Notes under the pieces: model-generated
The model's database searches: none
Told to the model about the DNA's origin: nothing
The model's input: only the letters and a program-made list of their open reading frames with translations
NCBI GenBank assembly: GCA_947097535.1
Contig: CAMURM010000056.1
Coordinates: forward strand, 1-7,963
Source of the DNA: an uncultured Selenomonas sp.
GTDB lineage: Bacteria; Bacillota; Negativicutes; Selenomonadales; Selenomonadaceae
Length of the DNA: 7,963 nt
Direction of reading: 5' to 3'
In this document: piece after piece, positions 1-6,057 of the stretch
Layout: every line of letters starts with the position of its first letter
How positions within the stretch are numbered: position 1 is the first letter of the stretch
Position numbers and translations under genes: made by a program

Positions 1-31
1 CAAAAGCCTCGAGAGCATGGAAAAAAAGCAG

Positions 32-460
32 CTAGAAAGACTGCACATGAGGATGCTCTGACAGCAGCTCCCAAAAGATGAGAAGCCCCGGCACGACGGC
101 ACGCGCGCGGCGATGTATGCTGTTTTCATCGCCTGCCGCCGTGACAAACGCGAGGATCTCGTCTCGCGAAAACGCGCGCCACGGTGTGCCCTCTCTTCTT
201 GTCGCGGCTTTCACCTTTCGCGCCTTTCCCTGCCGCATTTTCCCCAGCATGAGGCTCACGGTGATTTCGCCCGCCAGAGGCTCTTCCGTTTCCGTGCATC
301 TCAGCTGCAGAAAGCGACTGCCACGCCTTTGCAGGCGCACGCCGCTCTCGGCTCCCGGTTCCGGTACTTTCTTCCAGGAAGCTCTGGCAATCGCCGAGCC
401 TTCGTACTCGGCAAGGCGCAGCCCTGCCATCCTGCGTGCAAGATGCAAAACGCGTTCCAT
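32..460 (-). CDS. MaoC-like hotdog-fold protein, possibly interrupted by a TAG stop
   Basis: A 142-aa frame. Residues about 100-123 carry a MaoC/R-specific enoyl-hydratase-like signature: FVTAAGDENSIH followed by VPGLL, with the Asp and His of the hydratase dyad present (GD-x-N-x-x-H). Family members hydrate enoyl-CoA or dehydrate hydroxyacyl-thioesters in the cytoplasm, in fatty-acid or polyester metabolism; the substrate here cannot be told. The ATG at 458-460 is chosen because GGAGGTGAG lies just upstream on the minus strand, and a near-consensus promoter is at 498-526. In hotdog hydratases a substantial stretch follows this motif, yet the frame ends at TAG (34-32) only some 20 residues after VPGLL. 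The same frame stays open from the stop to the window edge, reading LLFFHALEAF, which resembles the next expected strand. It may be a pseudogene, a read-through gene or a truncated variant. The roughly 100 residues before the motif could be a degenerate first hotdog half. Moderately sure of the family, unsure that the gene is intact. Confidence 0.65.
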   Translation of the reverse strand: MERVLHLARRMAGLRLAEYEGSAIARASWKKVPEPGAESGVRLQRRGSRFLQLRCTETEEPLAGEITVSLMLGKMRQGKARKVKAATRREGTPWRAFSRDEILAFVTAAGDENSIHRRARAVVPGLLIFWELLSEHPHVQSF

Positions 461-497
461 CGACTCACCTCCGAATCCCTCGCACAGTCACTGCTTC

Positions 498-526
498 ATT
501 ATAGGCAAAGCCCTCTCTTTAGTCAA
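498..526 (-). promoter_or_regulatory. Sigma-A-type promoter of the hotdog gene
   Basis: On the minus strand, TTGACT (526-521), a 17-base spacer and TATAAT (503-498) make a near-perfect vegetative promoter about 38 bases upstream of the hotdog start codon. The -35 box lies inside an inverted repeat, TTTAG-N5-CTAAA (518-532). A GTTGAC/GTCAAC hexamer pair (522-527 and 543-548) overlaps the same area, so a repressor could bind here; which one is unknown. Confidence 0.75.
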
Positions 527-635
527 CCTAAAATAGAACCAAGTTGACGATAAGACGCTCTATTTCTAAGAAAGCGTTGATAAATTTCGCCGCGTCGTAA
601 TACGTGACAGGGGTGCTTCCTGCGGCAAAATACCA

Positions 636-3023
636 TCAGCGAAACGTCTCGACGCGCATCTTCTTTCCGTCCGTTCGGAAGACTACCGCACCGTCCTCGT
701 CGGTGCGGTAAATTTTTGCCCCCGCATTTTGCAGTCGCCCGACAACCTCAGCGGCGGGATGTCCGAAGGTGTTGTCCCTGCCGACGCTGATGACGGCGAA
801 GCGCGGAGCGGCAGCTGCGAGGAAAGGCTCTGTCGTCGATGTCTTCGAGCCGTGGTGCGCGACCTTCAGGACGGTGCAGCGAGGCTCCTTCCCCTCGTCG
901 AGCATCGCCTTCTCCTGCGCCGCGATCAAATCGCCTGTGAAGAGGAAGGACGCCGCGCCGTAGCGCACGCGGATGACGTTCGAGTATTCGTTGCCCGAGC
1001 CATCAGCGCTTACCTCCTGAGGCGCGTAGAGAATGTCGATCGCCACGCCGTCAAGCTCGATGTGCTCGCCCGCCTCGGCAGGCGCCATGTGCTGCATCTC
1101 GGGCGCGGCAAGCGAGAAGCCGAGCACGCGCGCATACTCCGTGCGCGGCTCGTGCGCCGTCAAGATCATGCCGACGGGCAGGCGGCGCACGATGCCGCCC
1201 GCACCGCCCGCGTGATCCTCGTGCGCGTGCGTCAGGATGATGTAGTCGAGTCGCCGCACGCCGTAGTGATGAAGGTACGGCACATCGACGCGCGCGCCGA
1301 TGTCGTAAGCGCCGTCGCGCGTACCGCCCGTGTCGATCATCAGGGCTCTGCCGTGCGGCGTCACAACGAGCGCCGCGTCGCCCTGCCCCACGTCGATGAA
1401 GTGCACCGCCATCTCCTGCGGCCACGAAATCTGCCAAAGAGCAGCGGCGAGGACGGCGATGCAGAGCGCGGCGAAGAGCGTCCTGCGCCGCTCGCTGCAC
1501 CATGCGAATACGGCACTTCGCCGTTCCTCTGGCTGCGCAAAGACGGCGAGCGCGGCGAAGTAGGCGAGCGAAAGCGGCATGGAGAGCGTCGGCAGGTATA
1601 CCTCACCGCCCGGCACCTTTGCCAGGAGCCGCGTGCTTTCGTAGACAAGCCCGAGAAGCAGGCTGTCCGCGAGGAAGATGAGCTTCGCCAGAAACGGCAG
1701 CGCGAAGGACACGAGCCCCGCGAAGAGCCCCGCGACGATGACGAGCTCCACCACGGGCACGACGACGATGTTGGCGACGAGAGAAGAAAGCGACAGGCGA
1801 TGGAAGTACCAGGCGAGAAGCGGCAAGGTTGCGAGCTGCGCCCCAAGCGTCACGGCCAGGCTCAGAGCCACGAAGCGCGACAGAAAGCGCAGGTGCGAAA
1901 GCCATGCGGCAAACGGCGGCGCAAGGTACAAGAGCCCCGCCGTCGCCGCAAATGACAGCTGGAAGCTGATGTCGAACGCCAGAAGCGGCTCGAAGAAGAG
2001 CAGCACCATGCCGACGAGCGCCAGAAGCCTGCGCGCATCGCTCTCGCGCTCCATGGCGATGGCGAAGAAAGCCAAAAGCCCCATCGCGCCCGCGCGCAGC
2101 GCCGGCGGCACGCAGCCCGCGAGCACGCAGTAGAGGGCGACGACGACGGTGACGAAGACCGCCGTCACGGCGGGACGCAGGCGAAGGAGCGTGCCGAGCC
2201 ACGCCATGACTGCCGCCAGGAGCGTGATGTGCGAGCCCGATACCGAGAGAATGTGCACGATGCCCGTCGCCGTGAAAGCCTCGACGAGCTCGGGCTTTAT
2301 GCCCTCGTAGCCGCCGAAGAGCATGGCGAAGATCGCCGCTGCCGCCTCCTTCGGCATCGCGCTCTCCATCGAGGCGCGGTACGCCGCGCGCACGCGCTCG
2401 GCAAAGCGCAGCACGGGATGCGCCTCGCCCGCCTGCCATGCGATGCCGGGCTTCTTCGCCGAAAGACGTGCACGCACGCCCTTGACCGCCGCCGCGCGCT
2501 CCACGTCAATGCGCCCGGGATTGCCGTAGCCGTAGATGCCTTTGAGCTTCCCGAAAGCCGTGATTTTCGCACCGATCTCAGGCAAATCTCCGACCTTTTC
2601 ACGCATCTCCGAGATGTAGAGCGCCCCCGACGCCGCCCGCTCCTCACCGGCAAGGCGCACGCGCTCCGCCTCCACTGTATAGCGCACGAGCACACCTTGC
2701 GCCGTCTCGCGCACATGCGGCGCTTCGACGAGCACGCCCTCGACCGTCACCTCATGACCGAGCAGCTGCGAAACATCATCGGCAGGCAGAGCCTCCCCCC
2801 AGGCGAAGCGCCACGCCCCGAAAAAAAGAAAGAGCAGCAAGAACGCCAGCCACGTCCTGCTGCTCTCGTGCACGAGAAAGAAAAGCGACAAAAGGAAAAA
2901 GCCCGCCATGCCAAGGGCAAGCCAGCCAATCGAAACGTGCAGCAAATCCTCGCCATAGATGCCGAGCAAAAGGGCAAAGAAAAGCCCGTTGAGAAAAACG
3001 AGCTGCTGCTGTCCATGCCGCAT
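636..3023 (-). CDS. comEC: ComEC/Rec2 competence DNA-uptake channel protein
   Basis: A 795-aa, apparently full-length ComEC, the inner-membrane channel that takes single-stranded DNA into the cytoplasm during natural transformation. Residues about 10-75 hold N-terminal membrane helices. Residues about 85-200 form the soluble N-terminal (DUF4131-like) region. Residues about 205-495 are the hydrophobic competence domain, with the conserved patch SVSGSHITLL near 260 and the CVPPALRAG and DISFQLSF segments. A further helix lies near 515-530. Residues about 538-795 form a metallo-beta-lactamase-like domain with HFIDVGQGDA (541-550), the metal motif THAHEDHAGG (598-607), FTGD (695-698), KVAHHGS (720-726) and SVGRDNTFGHP (746-756). 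All expected metal ligands are visible, so the nuclease-like domain looks intact. The ATG at 3021-3023 follows a G-rich ribosome binding site (GGCGGGGGG) at a sensible distance. No clear promoter sits in the 73-base gap upstream, so it is probably read from the comEA side. No convincing terminator was found after the stop codon. Confidence 0.95.
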   Translation of the reverse strand: MRHGQQQLVFLNGLFFALLLGIYGEDLLHVSIGWLALGMAGFFLLSLFFLVHESSRTWLAFLLLFLFFGAWRFAWGEALPADDVSQLLGHEVTVEGVLVEAPHVRETAQGVLVRYTVEAERVRLAGEERAASGALYISEMREKVGDLPEIGAKITAFGKLKGIYGYGNPGRIDVERAAAVKGVRARLSAKKPGIAWQAGEAHPVLRFAERVRAAYRASMESAMPKEAAAAIFAMLFGGYEGIKPELVEAFTATGIVHILSVSGSHITLLAAVMAWLGTLLRLRPAVTAVFVTVVVALYCVLAGCVPPALRAGAMGLLAFFAIAMERESDARRLLALVGMVLLFFEPLLAFDISFQLSFAATAGLLYLAPPFAAWLSHLRFLSRFVALSLAVTLGAQLATLPLLAWYFHRLSLSSLVANIVVVPVVELVIVAGLFAGLVSFALPFLAKLIFLADSLLLGLVYESTRLLAKVPGGEVYLPTLSMPLSLAYFAALAVFAQPEERRSAVFAWCSERRRTLFAALCIAVLAAALWQISWPQEMAVHFIDVGQGDAALVVTPHGRALMIDTGGTRDGAYDIGARVDVPYLHHYGVRRLDYIILTHAHEDHAGGAGGIVRRLPVGMILTAHEPRTEYARVLGFSLAAPEMQHMAPAEAGEHIELDGVAIDILYAPQEVSADGSGNEYSNVIRVRYGAASFLFTGDLIAAQEKAMLDEGKEPRCTVLKVAHHGSKTSTTEPFLAAAAPRFAVISVGRDNTFGHPAAEVVGRLQNAGAKIYRTDEDGAVVFRTDGKKMRVETFR

Positions 3024-3096
3024 AGCGACCCCCCGCCTTCTTCAGCTTCAGCACCTTTCAGCACGCAAAGGACTTTCCTGTGTGATTCAGCTAAAC

Positions 3097-3684
3097 CTAA
3101 TCAGACACATGTACCAAGATGTTTGTGATGATTCCTTTTTTCACGGTAAAGCTCATACGGATTGCCGCACTTGCATTATAGGTATACACCGTTACCATCT
3201 CATCTACCCGCTGCCTATAAACTTGCAATTCCTTCTCGGGAAGTTTCGGTGCCATGCGTTTTTCTATCTTCACTTCATCCGCAGTACCGTAAATTTCGGA
3301 CAAGACCGATTCCGGCATACCGACGCTCACGCCATCCACAGTGCTCGCCGTTCCAAGTTGATTCGTCTCAATGTTACATACGGTATATCGTCCATCACCG
3401 CCCCAATCAACAAATTTTATATGGATTCCATCATATGTATATTGTGGAGCTGAGTCGTCCGTCCGATACTTCGGTTCCCCCAGAATCGAGAGAACTTTTC
3501 CCATGGAATCGCTGCCGTGGATGCTATTCACTGCCGCTTGCTCGGCATAAATCGAGCAGCTTATCGGTACAGCACCGAAATTATAGCTATACTCCACGGG
3601 GCGACGCGCCAAGCAAACAGAAGCAATACATGCAACACCTAAAAATACCGCCGCGATTTTCTTCAATGTCCTCTTCCTCAACAT
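3097..3684 (-). CDS. Secreted hypothetical protein with duplicated BamE/SmpA-like unit
   Basis: A 195-aa protein I do not recognise by name. Residues 1-27 look like a Sec signal peptide: LRKRTLKK basic start, a hydrophobic core, and likely cleavage after CLA. The cysteines at about 19 and 24 do not sit in a good lipobox. The mature part contains two similar units. The first (about 53-94) has SMGKVLSILGEPKYR followed by QYTYDGIHIKF. The second (about 115-185) has GVSVGMPESVLSEIYGTADEV followed by VYTYN and IRMSFTVKKGIITNILV. This pattern of a Gly-hydrophobic helix, then L/I-x-G and a Tyr-rich strand, recalls BamE/SmpA-type folds, but that is inference. ATG 3682-3684 is preceded by GGGAGG with 8-base spacing. 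The gene is visibly more A+T-rich than its neighbours and sits between comEA and comEC beside a palindromic element, which suggests acquisition. Function in DNA uptake is possible but unproven. Confidence 0.8.
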   Translation of the reverse strand: MLRKRTLKKIAAVFLGVACIASVCLARRPVEYSYNFGAVPISCSIYAEQAAVNSIHGSDSMGKVLSILGEPKYRTDDSAPQYTYDGIHIKFVDWGGDGRYTVCNIETNQLGTASTVDGVSVGMPESVLSEIYGTADEVKIEKRMAPKLPEKELQVYRQRVDEMVTVYTYNASAAIRMSFTVKKGIITNILVHVSD

Positions 3685-3716
3685 TGTCCTAGCCTCCCTT
3701 TCATCACATTGCTTGA

Positions 3717-3876
3717 GGAACCACTGATAAATTCAGCCACCCATCTTCACACATCTGCGCTGTCCTCTCGTCGTCGACAAATCCTCGACGTAGCACCGCT
3801 ACGCCTCCGGTTTGTCTCCTCGATAGATACAGCGCATCTGCGCAAATCTGGGCGACTTCATTTTATCAGTGTTTCC
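3717..3876. repeat. 160-bp imperfect palindrome, MITE/REP-like intergenic element
   Basis: The 212-base gap between comEA and the secreted-protein gene is mostly one long inverted repeat. The left end GGAAcCACTGATAAA (3717-3731) matches the complement of the right end TTTATCAGTGtTTCC (3862-3876) with a single mismatch. Further in, ATGCGCTGT-like and GACAAA-like blocks also pair, and the centre is GTAGC-acc-GCTAC (3790-3802). By hand alignment about 50 of 79 arm positions pair, with one single-base bulge. It has no coding capacity of note. Transcribed on either strand it would fold into one long hairpin, so it could end or protect the comEA transcript. Terminal repeats with no transposase fit a non-autonomous mobile element or a REP-like sequence. 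Whether it recurs in the genome cannot be seen from this window. Confidence 0.75.
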
Positions 3877-3896
3877 TTGAAAACTATCCCATTTCC

Positions 3897-4484
3897 CTAC
3901 AAAGCGATCTTGTCCTTCATCTTCTCGTACTTCGCATCGCCGATGCCCTTGACGCGCTTGATTTCCTCGGGTGCCTGGAAGGCGCCGTTCTCCGTGCGGT
4001 ACTCGATGATGCGCTTCGCCGTCACAGCCCCTACACCGGGCAGCTTGTCGAGCTCCTTTTCGTCCGCCGTGTTGATGTTCACCATGCCGTCGGGCAAGGG
4101 CTTTGCCGCCCCCGTCGCTGCGCCGTTCGCCGCTGTGCCCGGCAGCGCCGCAGGCGCCTTCTCCGGCACCGTGACCTGCATGCCGTCCTTGAGCTTCTGC
4201 GCGAGGTTCACGCCGCTCGTATCCGCCGTCGGCAAGAAGCCGCCGCAGGCGTCGACCGCATCCTTCGCGCGTGCGCCCTCGGCGAGCTGCACGACGCCCG
4301 GGTGGTTGACCGCGCCAGCGACGTAGACGACGATCTCACTCCCCTGCACCTCCTGCACGGGTGCCGTGCCCGCGTCCAGCTCGACCGCTTCCTCCTGCCC
4401 GCGGTACCCCGCATAGAGCGCCCCACCCGCCGCGAGGGCGACGACAGCGAGGAGAACGAGCATCGACTTCTTGAACATCGGCAT
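3897..4484 (-). CDS. comEA: ComEA competence DNA receptor, helix-hairpin-helix protein
   Basis: A 195-aa ComEA, the membrane-anchored receptor that binds double-stranded DNA outside the cytoplasmic membrane and passes it towards ComEC. Residues about 8-27 form the single membrane anchor (MLVLLAVVALAAGGALYAGY). Residues about 49-106 form an SLBB-type domain (IVVYVAGAVNHPGVVQL ... GMQVTVP). An Ala/Gly/Pro linker spans about 110-131. Residues 133-195 form the helix-hairpin-helix DNA-binding domain: VNINTADEKELDKLPGVG, then VKGIGDAKYEKMKDKI. The ATG at 4482-4484 is preferred because GGGGAGG lies 10 bases upstream; an in-frame ATG at 4533-4535 has no ribosome binding site. A promoter is visible at 4568-4596. 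Unlike the usual tight comEA-comEC pair, here a palindromic element and an extra gene separate the two. Confidence 0.95.
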   Translation of the reverse strand: MPMFKKSMLVLLAVVALAAGGALYAGYRGQEEAVELDAGTAPVQEVQGSEIVVYVAGAVNHPGVVQLAEGARAKDAVDACGGFLPTADTSGVNLAQKLKDGMQVTVPEKAPAALPGTAANGAATGAAKPLPDGMVNINTADEKELDKLPGVGAVTAKRIIEYRTENGAFQAPEEIKRVKGIGDAKYEKMKDKIAL

Positions 4485-4567
4485 GGCGCACAAGCCTCCC
4501 CTTGCAGAGCTGCAAAGCTCCGTATAATCTATCATGAAGTTTTCATATATTGAAACATTCTATAAAT

Positions 4568-4596
4568 TTTATATTTTTCCTGCCTTTTTATGACAA
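4568..4596 (-). promoter_or_regulatory. Promoter of comEA
   Basis: On the minus strand TTGTCA (4596-4591), a 17-base spacer and TATAAA (4573-4568) form a good sigma-A-like promoter about 84 bases upstream of the comEA start. The leader between them is A+T-rich and contains a short GCAGAGCTGC-type dyad (4504-4513). The -35 box lies within the tail of the preceding terminator. No ComX/SigH-like competence box was recognised. Confidence 0.65.
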
Positions 4597-4625
4597 ATAA
4601 GCGCGGGGTTTTTTCCATCCCCGCG
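4593..4625 (-). terminator. Rho-independent terminator of the acidic membrane-protein gene
   Basis: On the minus strand CGCGGGG (4625-4619), a 10-base loop and CCCCGCG (4608-4602) form a 7-bp G+C stem followed by CTTATTTGT. It begins about 20 bases after the stop codon of the upstream gene. The U-run is short and broken, so termination may be partial. Confidence 0.75.
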
Positions 4626-4645
4626 TCTTGCACAATATTCCAGTT

Positions 4646-5116
4646 TCACATAGCCGTCTCGGGGGCGGCGGGCTTCAGCGATTCCAGCGTATCTTCCAGC
4701 GATTCCCTGATCTGCTTCATGGCATCCTCGATGCTCTGGATGCTTTGCTCCACGCTGTCTTCTTCTGCCGTCCCCTGCTGTCCGACTTCCTCCTTCAGCT
4801 GCTCGATCAGCGCTTCTCCCTTCTTCGCCAGGGCATCTTGCATCTCCTGCACGGATTCCTTTACCTGGGCGTAGACGACCTCGCGCTCTTCGTCGCTCGT
4901 GCAGCACGCCATCGCCAGCATCGCTTCGCGGCGCACCTTCGCGACGAGAAGTTCCATGCCGTCCGACTCTGGCGCCTCGACCTCGTCCGCATCATCCTCG
5001 TCGACCATATCGTCGTCATCGTCATCTTCCTTGTCGTCGTTCATCACCGTCTCGTAGAGCAGCGCTCCGGCAACGACACCCGTTGCTACCAAGAAGCAAT
5101 TCTTCCACCAGCTCAT
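4646..5116 (-). CDS. Membrane-anchored acidic coiled-coil protein, function unknown
   Basis: A 156-aa protein I do not recognise as a named family. Residues about 5-22 form one hydrophobic segment (KNCFLVATGVVAGALLYET), probably an N-terminal membrane anchor of the YtxH-like style. Residues about 27-52 are an almost pure Asp/Glu stretch. Residues about 53-150 are rich in Glu, Gln, Lys and Leu with heptad-like spacing and no Pro until the C-terminal tail, so a long helix or coiled coil is likely. Two adjacent cysteines lie near residue 71. The start at 5114-5116 is preferred: AAAGGA lies 8 bases upstream, whereas the in-frame ATG at 5123-5125 is part of that same ribosome binding site. It has its own terminator and a candidate promoter, so it may be monocistronic. 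The build suggests an envelope or scaffold protein; no catalytic motif is visible. Confidence 0.75.
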   Translation of the reverse strand: MSWWKNCFLVATGVVAGALLYETVMNDDKEDDDDDDMVDEDDADEVEAPESDGMELLVAKVRREAMLAMACCTSDEEREVVYAQVKESVQEMQDALAKKGEALIEQLKEEVGQQGTAEEDSVEQSIQSIEDAMKQIRESLEDTLESLKPAAPETAM

Positions 5117-5165
5117 ATTGACCATCCTTTCGTCTTTTCCTCTGTCAAATATCGGCTACAATCAC

Positions 5166-5194
5166 ATTATATGACGCAGCAATGAAAGAATGGT
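5166..5194 (-). promoter_or_regulatory. Candidate promoter of the acidic membrane-protein gene
   Basis: A perfect TATAAT lies on the minus strand (5171-5166), 49 bases before the start codon. At 17-base spacing the -35 position reads ACCATT (5194-5189), a poor match, and it overlaps the edge of the palindrome at 5193-5209. Weak -35 sequence plus an overlapping dyad would suit an activated or repressed promoter, but this is tentative. Confidence 0.4.
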
Positions 5195-5209
5195 CGCCTG
5201 GCAGGCGAC
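5193..5209. terminator. Perfect 17-bp palindrome: terminator hairpin or operator
   Basis: GTCGCCTG-g-CAGGCGAC is a perfect inverted repeat. It lies about 27 bases after the stop codon of the HTH gene. On the minus strand it is followed by CATTCTTTCATT, a moderately U-rich tail, so it may terminate that gene. Equally, it sits just upstream of the TATAAT of the next gene and could be a protein-binding operator, for instance for the adjacent HTH protein. Confidence 0.45.
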
Positions 5210-5235
5210 TCTGAAAAAATCTTGTTTTCGATTCT

Positions 5236-5805
5236 TTACTCCTTTGACTGGCGGCGATTTGTCAGCGGCGGAAAACCGCGTACATAAAGCTGTTCGTTGA
5301 CGGCATCGACGTCGTAGATTTTTTCTTCGATGAAAAACTTGACGATGAGATCGCGCTTGCTGCTCTCGGAAAACTTGAAGCCCGCCCTGCCGATGAGGTC
5401 TTCCGCTTCGGCAAGCGACAGGTGCAGGACGATGGCGAAGGCGAGCGCCGTTTCCTTCGACGGCTGGTAGCTCGCCTGATTTTTGATCTTCGAAAAATGC
5501 TGCTTTGTAATGCCCGCTTTGCTGTAAATGTCTGCCGCCCGTGCACCGCTCTTCTTGATCAGCAGCATGAGCTTTTCGGCGAAGGTCTTTTCCGTCATCT
5601 GCAGCAAGGTGTCGAGAAGCGAGCGCAGCGGTTTCTTGCTGCGGAAGGAAGGCGTCGCCGAAAACCCGCGCGGCACGCCGCAGGCAATCCCGGCTGCAGC
5701 AGAAAGCATCGCCGTATAGTCCTTCTCCGGACGCACATAATTCGCCTTGATATACCTTTCGATTTTGCGGAAGAGTCCGTTATCCGCCGTGCGCCCTTCG
5801 CTCAT
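5236..5805 (-). CDS. Orphan HTH-domain protein (lambda-repressor-like)
   Basis: A 189-aa cytoplasmic protein. Residues about 10-70 are a variable N-terminal part (FRKIERYIKANYVRPEKDY, then a Gly/Ala and basic linker). From about residue 73 comes a compact helical domain: FAEKLMLLIKKSG, then YSKAGITKQHFSKIKN (94-109) as a helix-turn-helix, PSKETALAFAIVLHLSLAEAEDLIGRAGF, and a C-terminal section ending RDLIVKFFIEEKIYDVDAVNEQL. As I recall, similar C-terminal domains occur in Firmicutes both alone and attached to macro (Appr-1-p processing) domains; no macro domain is present here. The ATG at 5803-5805 is preferred, with GGAAAGGA 8 bases upstream; in-frame ATGs at 5812 and 5827 have poorer sites. 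A weak promoter (TTAAAT, 17 bases, TAATAA; 5928-5900) is possible. It could be a transcription factor or an adaptor; target unknown. Confidence 0.75.
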   Translation of the reverse strand: MSEGRTADNGLFRKIERYIKANYVRPEKDYTAMLSAAAGIACGVPRGFSATPSFRSKKPLRSLLDTLLQMTEKTFAEKLMLLIKKSGARAADIYSKAGITKQHFSKIKNQASYQPSKETALAFAIVLHLSLAEAEDLIGRAGFKFSESSKRDLIVKFFIEEKIYDVDAVNEQLYVRGFPPLTNRRQSKE

Positions 5806-5969
5806 CGCCGCCATCCTTTCCGCCGCCATCGCCTGCCGAAATCATCTTGTCCATTCAGCCGAAGCAACACCCTCTTTGCACGGCACAGCTTTTCCCGATT
5901 TATTATTTTCTCCATCGATGAGATTTAATCCTGCTTGCCTTGACAAATGTCATACATGCGATGCGTCAA

Positions 5970-6008
5970 TATAAAAAGCCCCCCGCTCCTATCGATTCAG
6001 CGGGGGGC
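5970..6008 (-). terminator. Strong rho-independent terminator after the flippase-lipid kinase operon
   Basis: On the minus strand GCCCCCCGCT (6008-5999), an 11-base loop and AGCGGGGGGC (5987-5978) form a perfect 10-bp stem, directly followed by TTTTTAT. It starts about 50 bases after the lipid-kinase stop codon and is the clearest terminator in the window. Confidence 0.95.
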
Positions 6009-6057
6009 AGCTCGGTATGTCACAAAATCAAACGATTCAATGCTTGGAGCAGATTTC

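Noticed and set aside
571..594. Possible decayed copy of the palindromic element (GTTGATAAATTTCGCC) downstream of comEC
   Set aside because: Only the TGATAAATT core and a few flanking bases agree with the element ends and no matching second arm was found, so chance is likely in an A+T-rich gap.
554..627. Weak hairpins (ACGCT/AGCGT and TTTGCCGC/GCGGCGAAA) after comEC as a terminator
   Set aside because: Stems are short or bulged, loops are long, and no U-run follows on the minus strand.
729..1955. Long plus-strand open frame of 408 codons
   Set aside because: It lies wholly opposite comEC, is dominated by Arg, His, Asp and Glu as expected from the complement of a G+C-rich gene, and shows no domain or ribosome binding site.
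3024..3096. Triple GCTGAA repeat and AAAGGACTTT dyad between the secreted-protein gene and comEC
   Set aside because: Too short to support a terminator, operator or mobile-element call.
3709..4326. Plus-strand open frame over the palindrome and comEA
   Set aside because: It crosses the palindromic element and runs antisense to the helix-hairpin-helix and SLBB domains; no plausible protein features.
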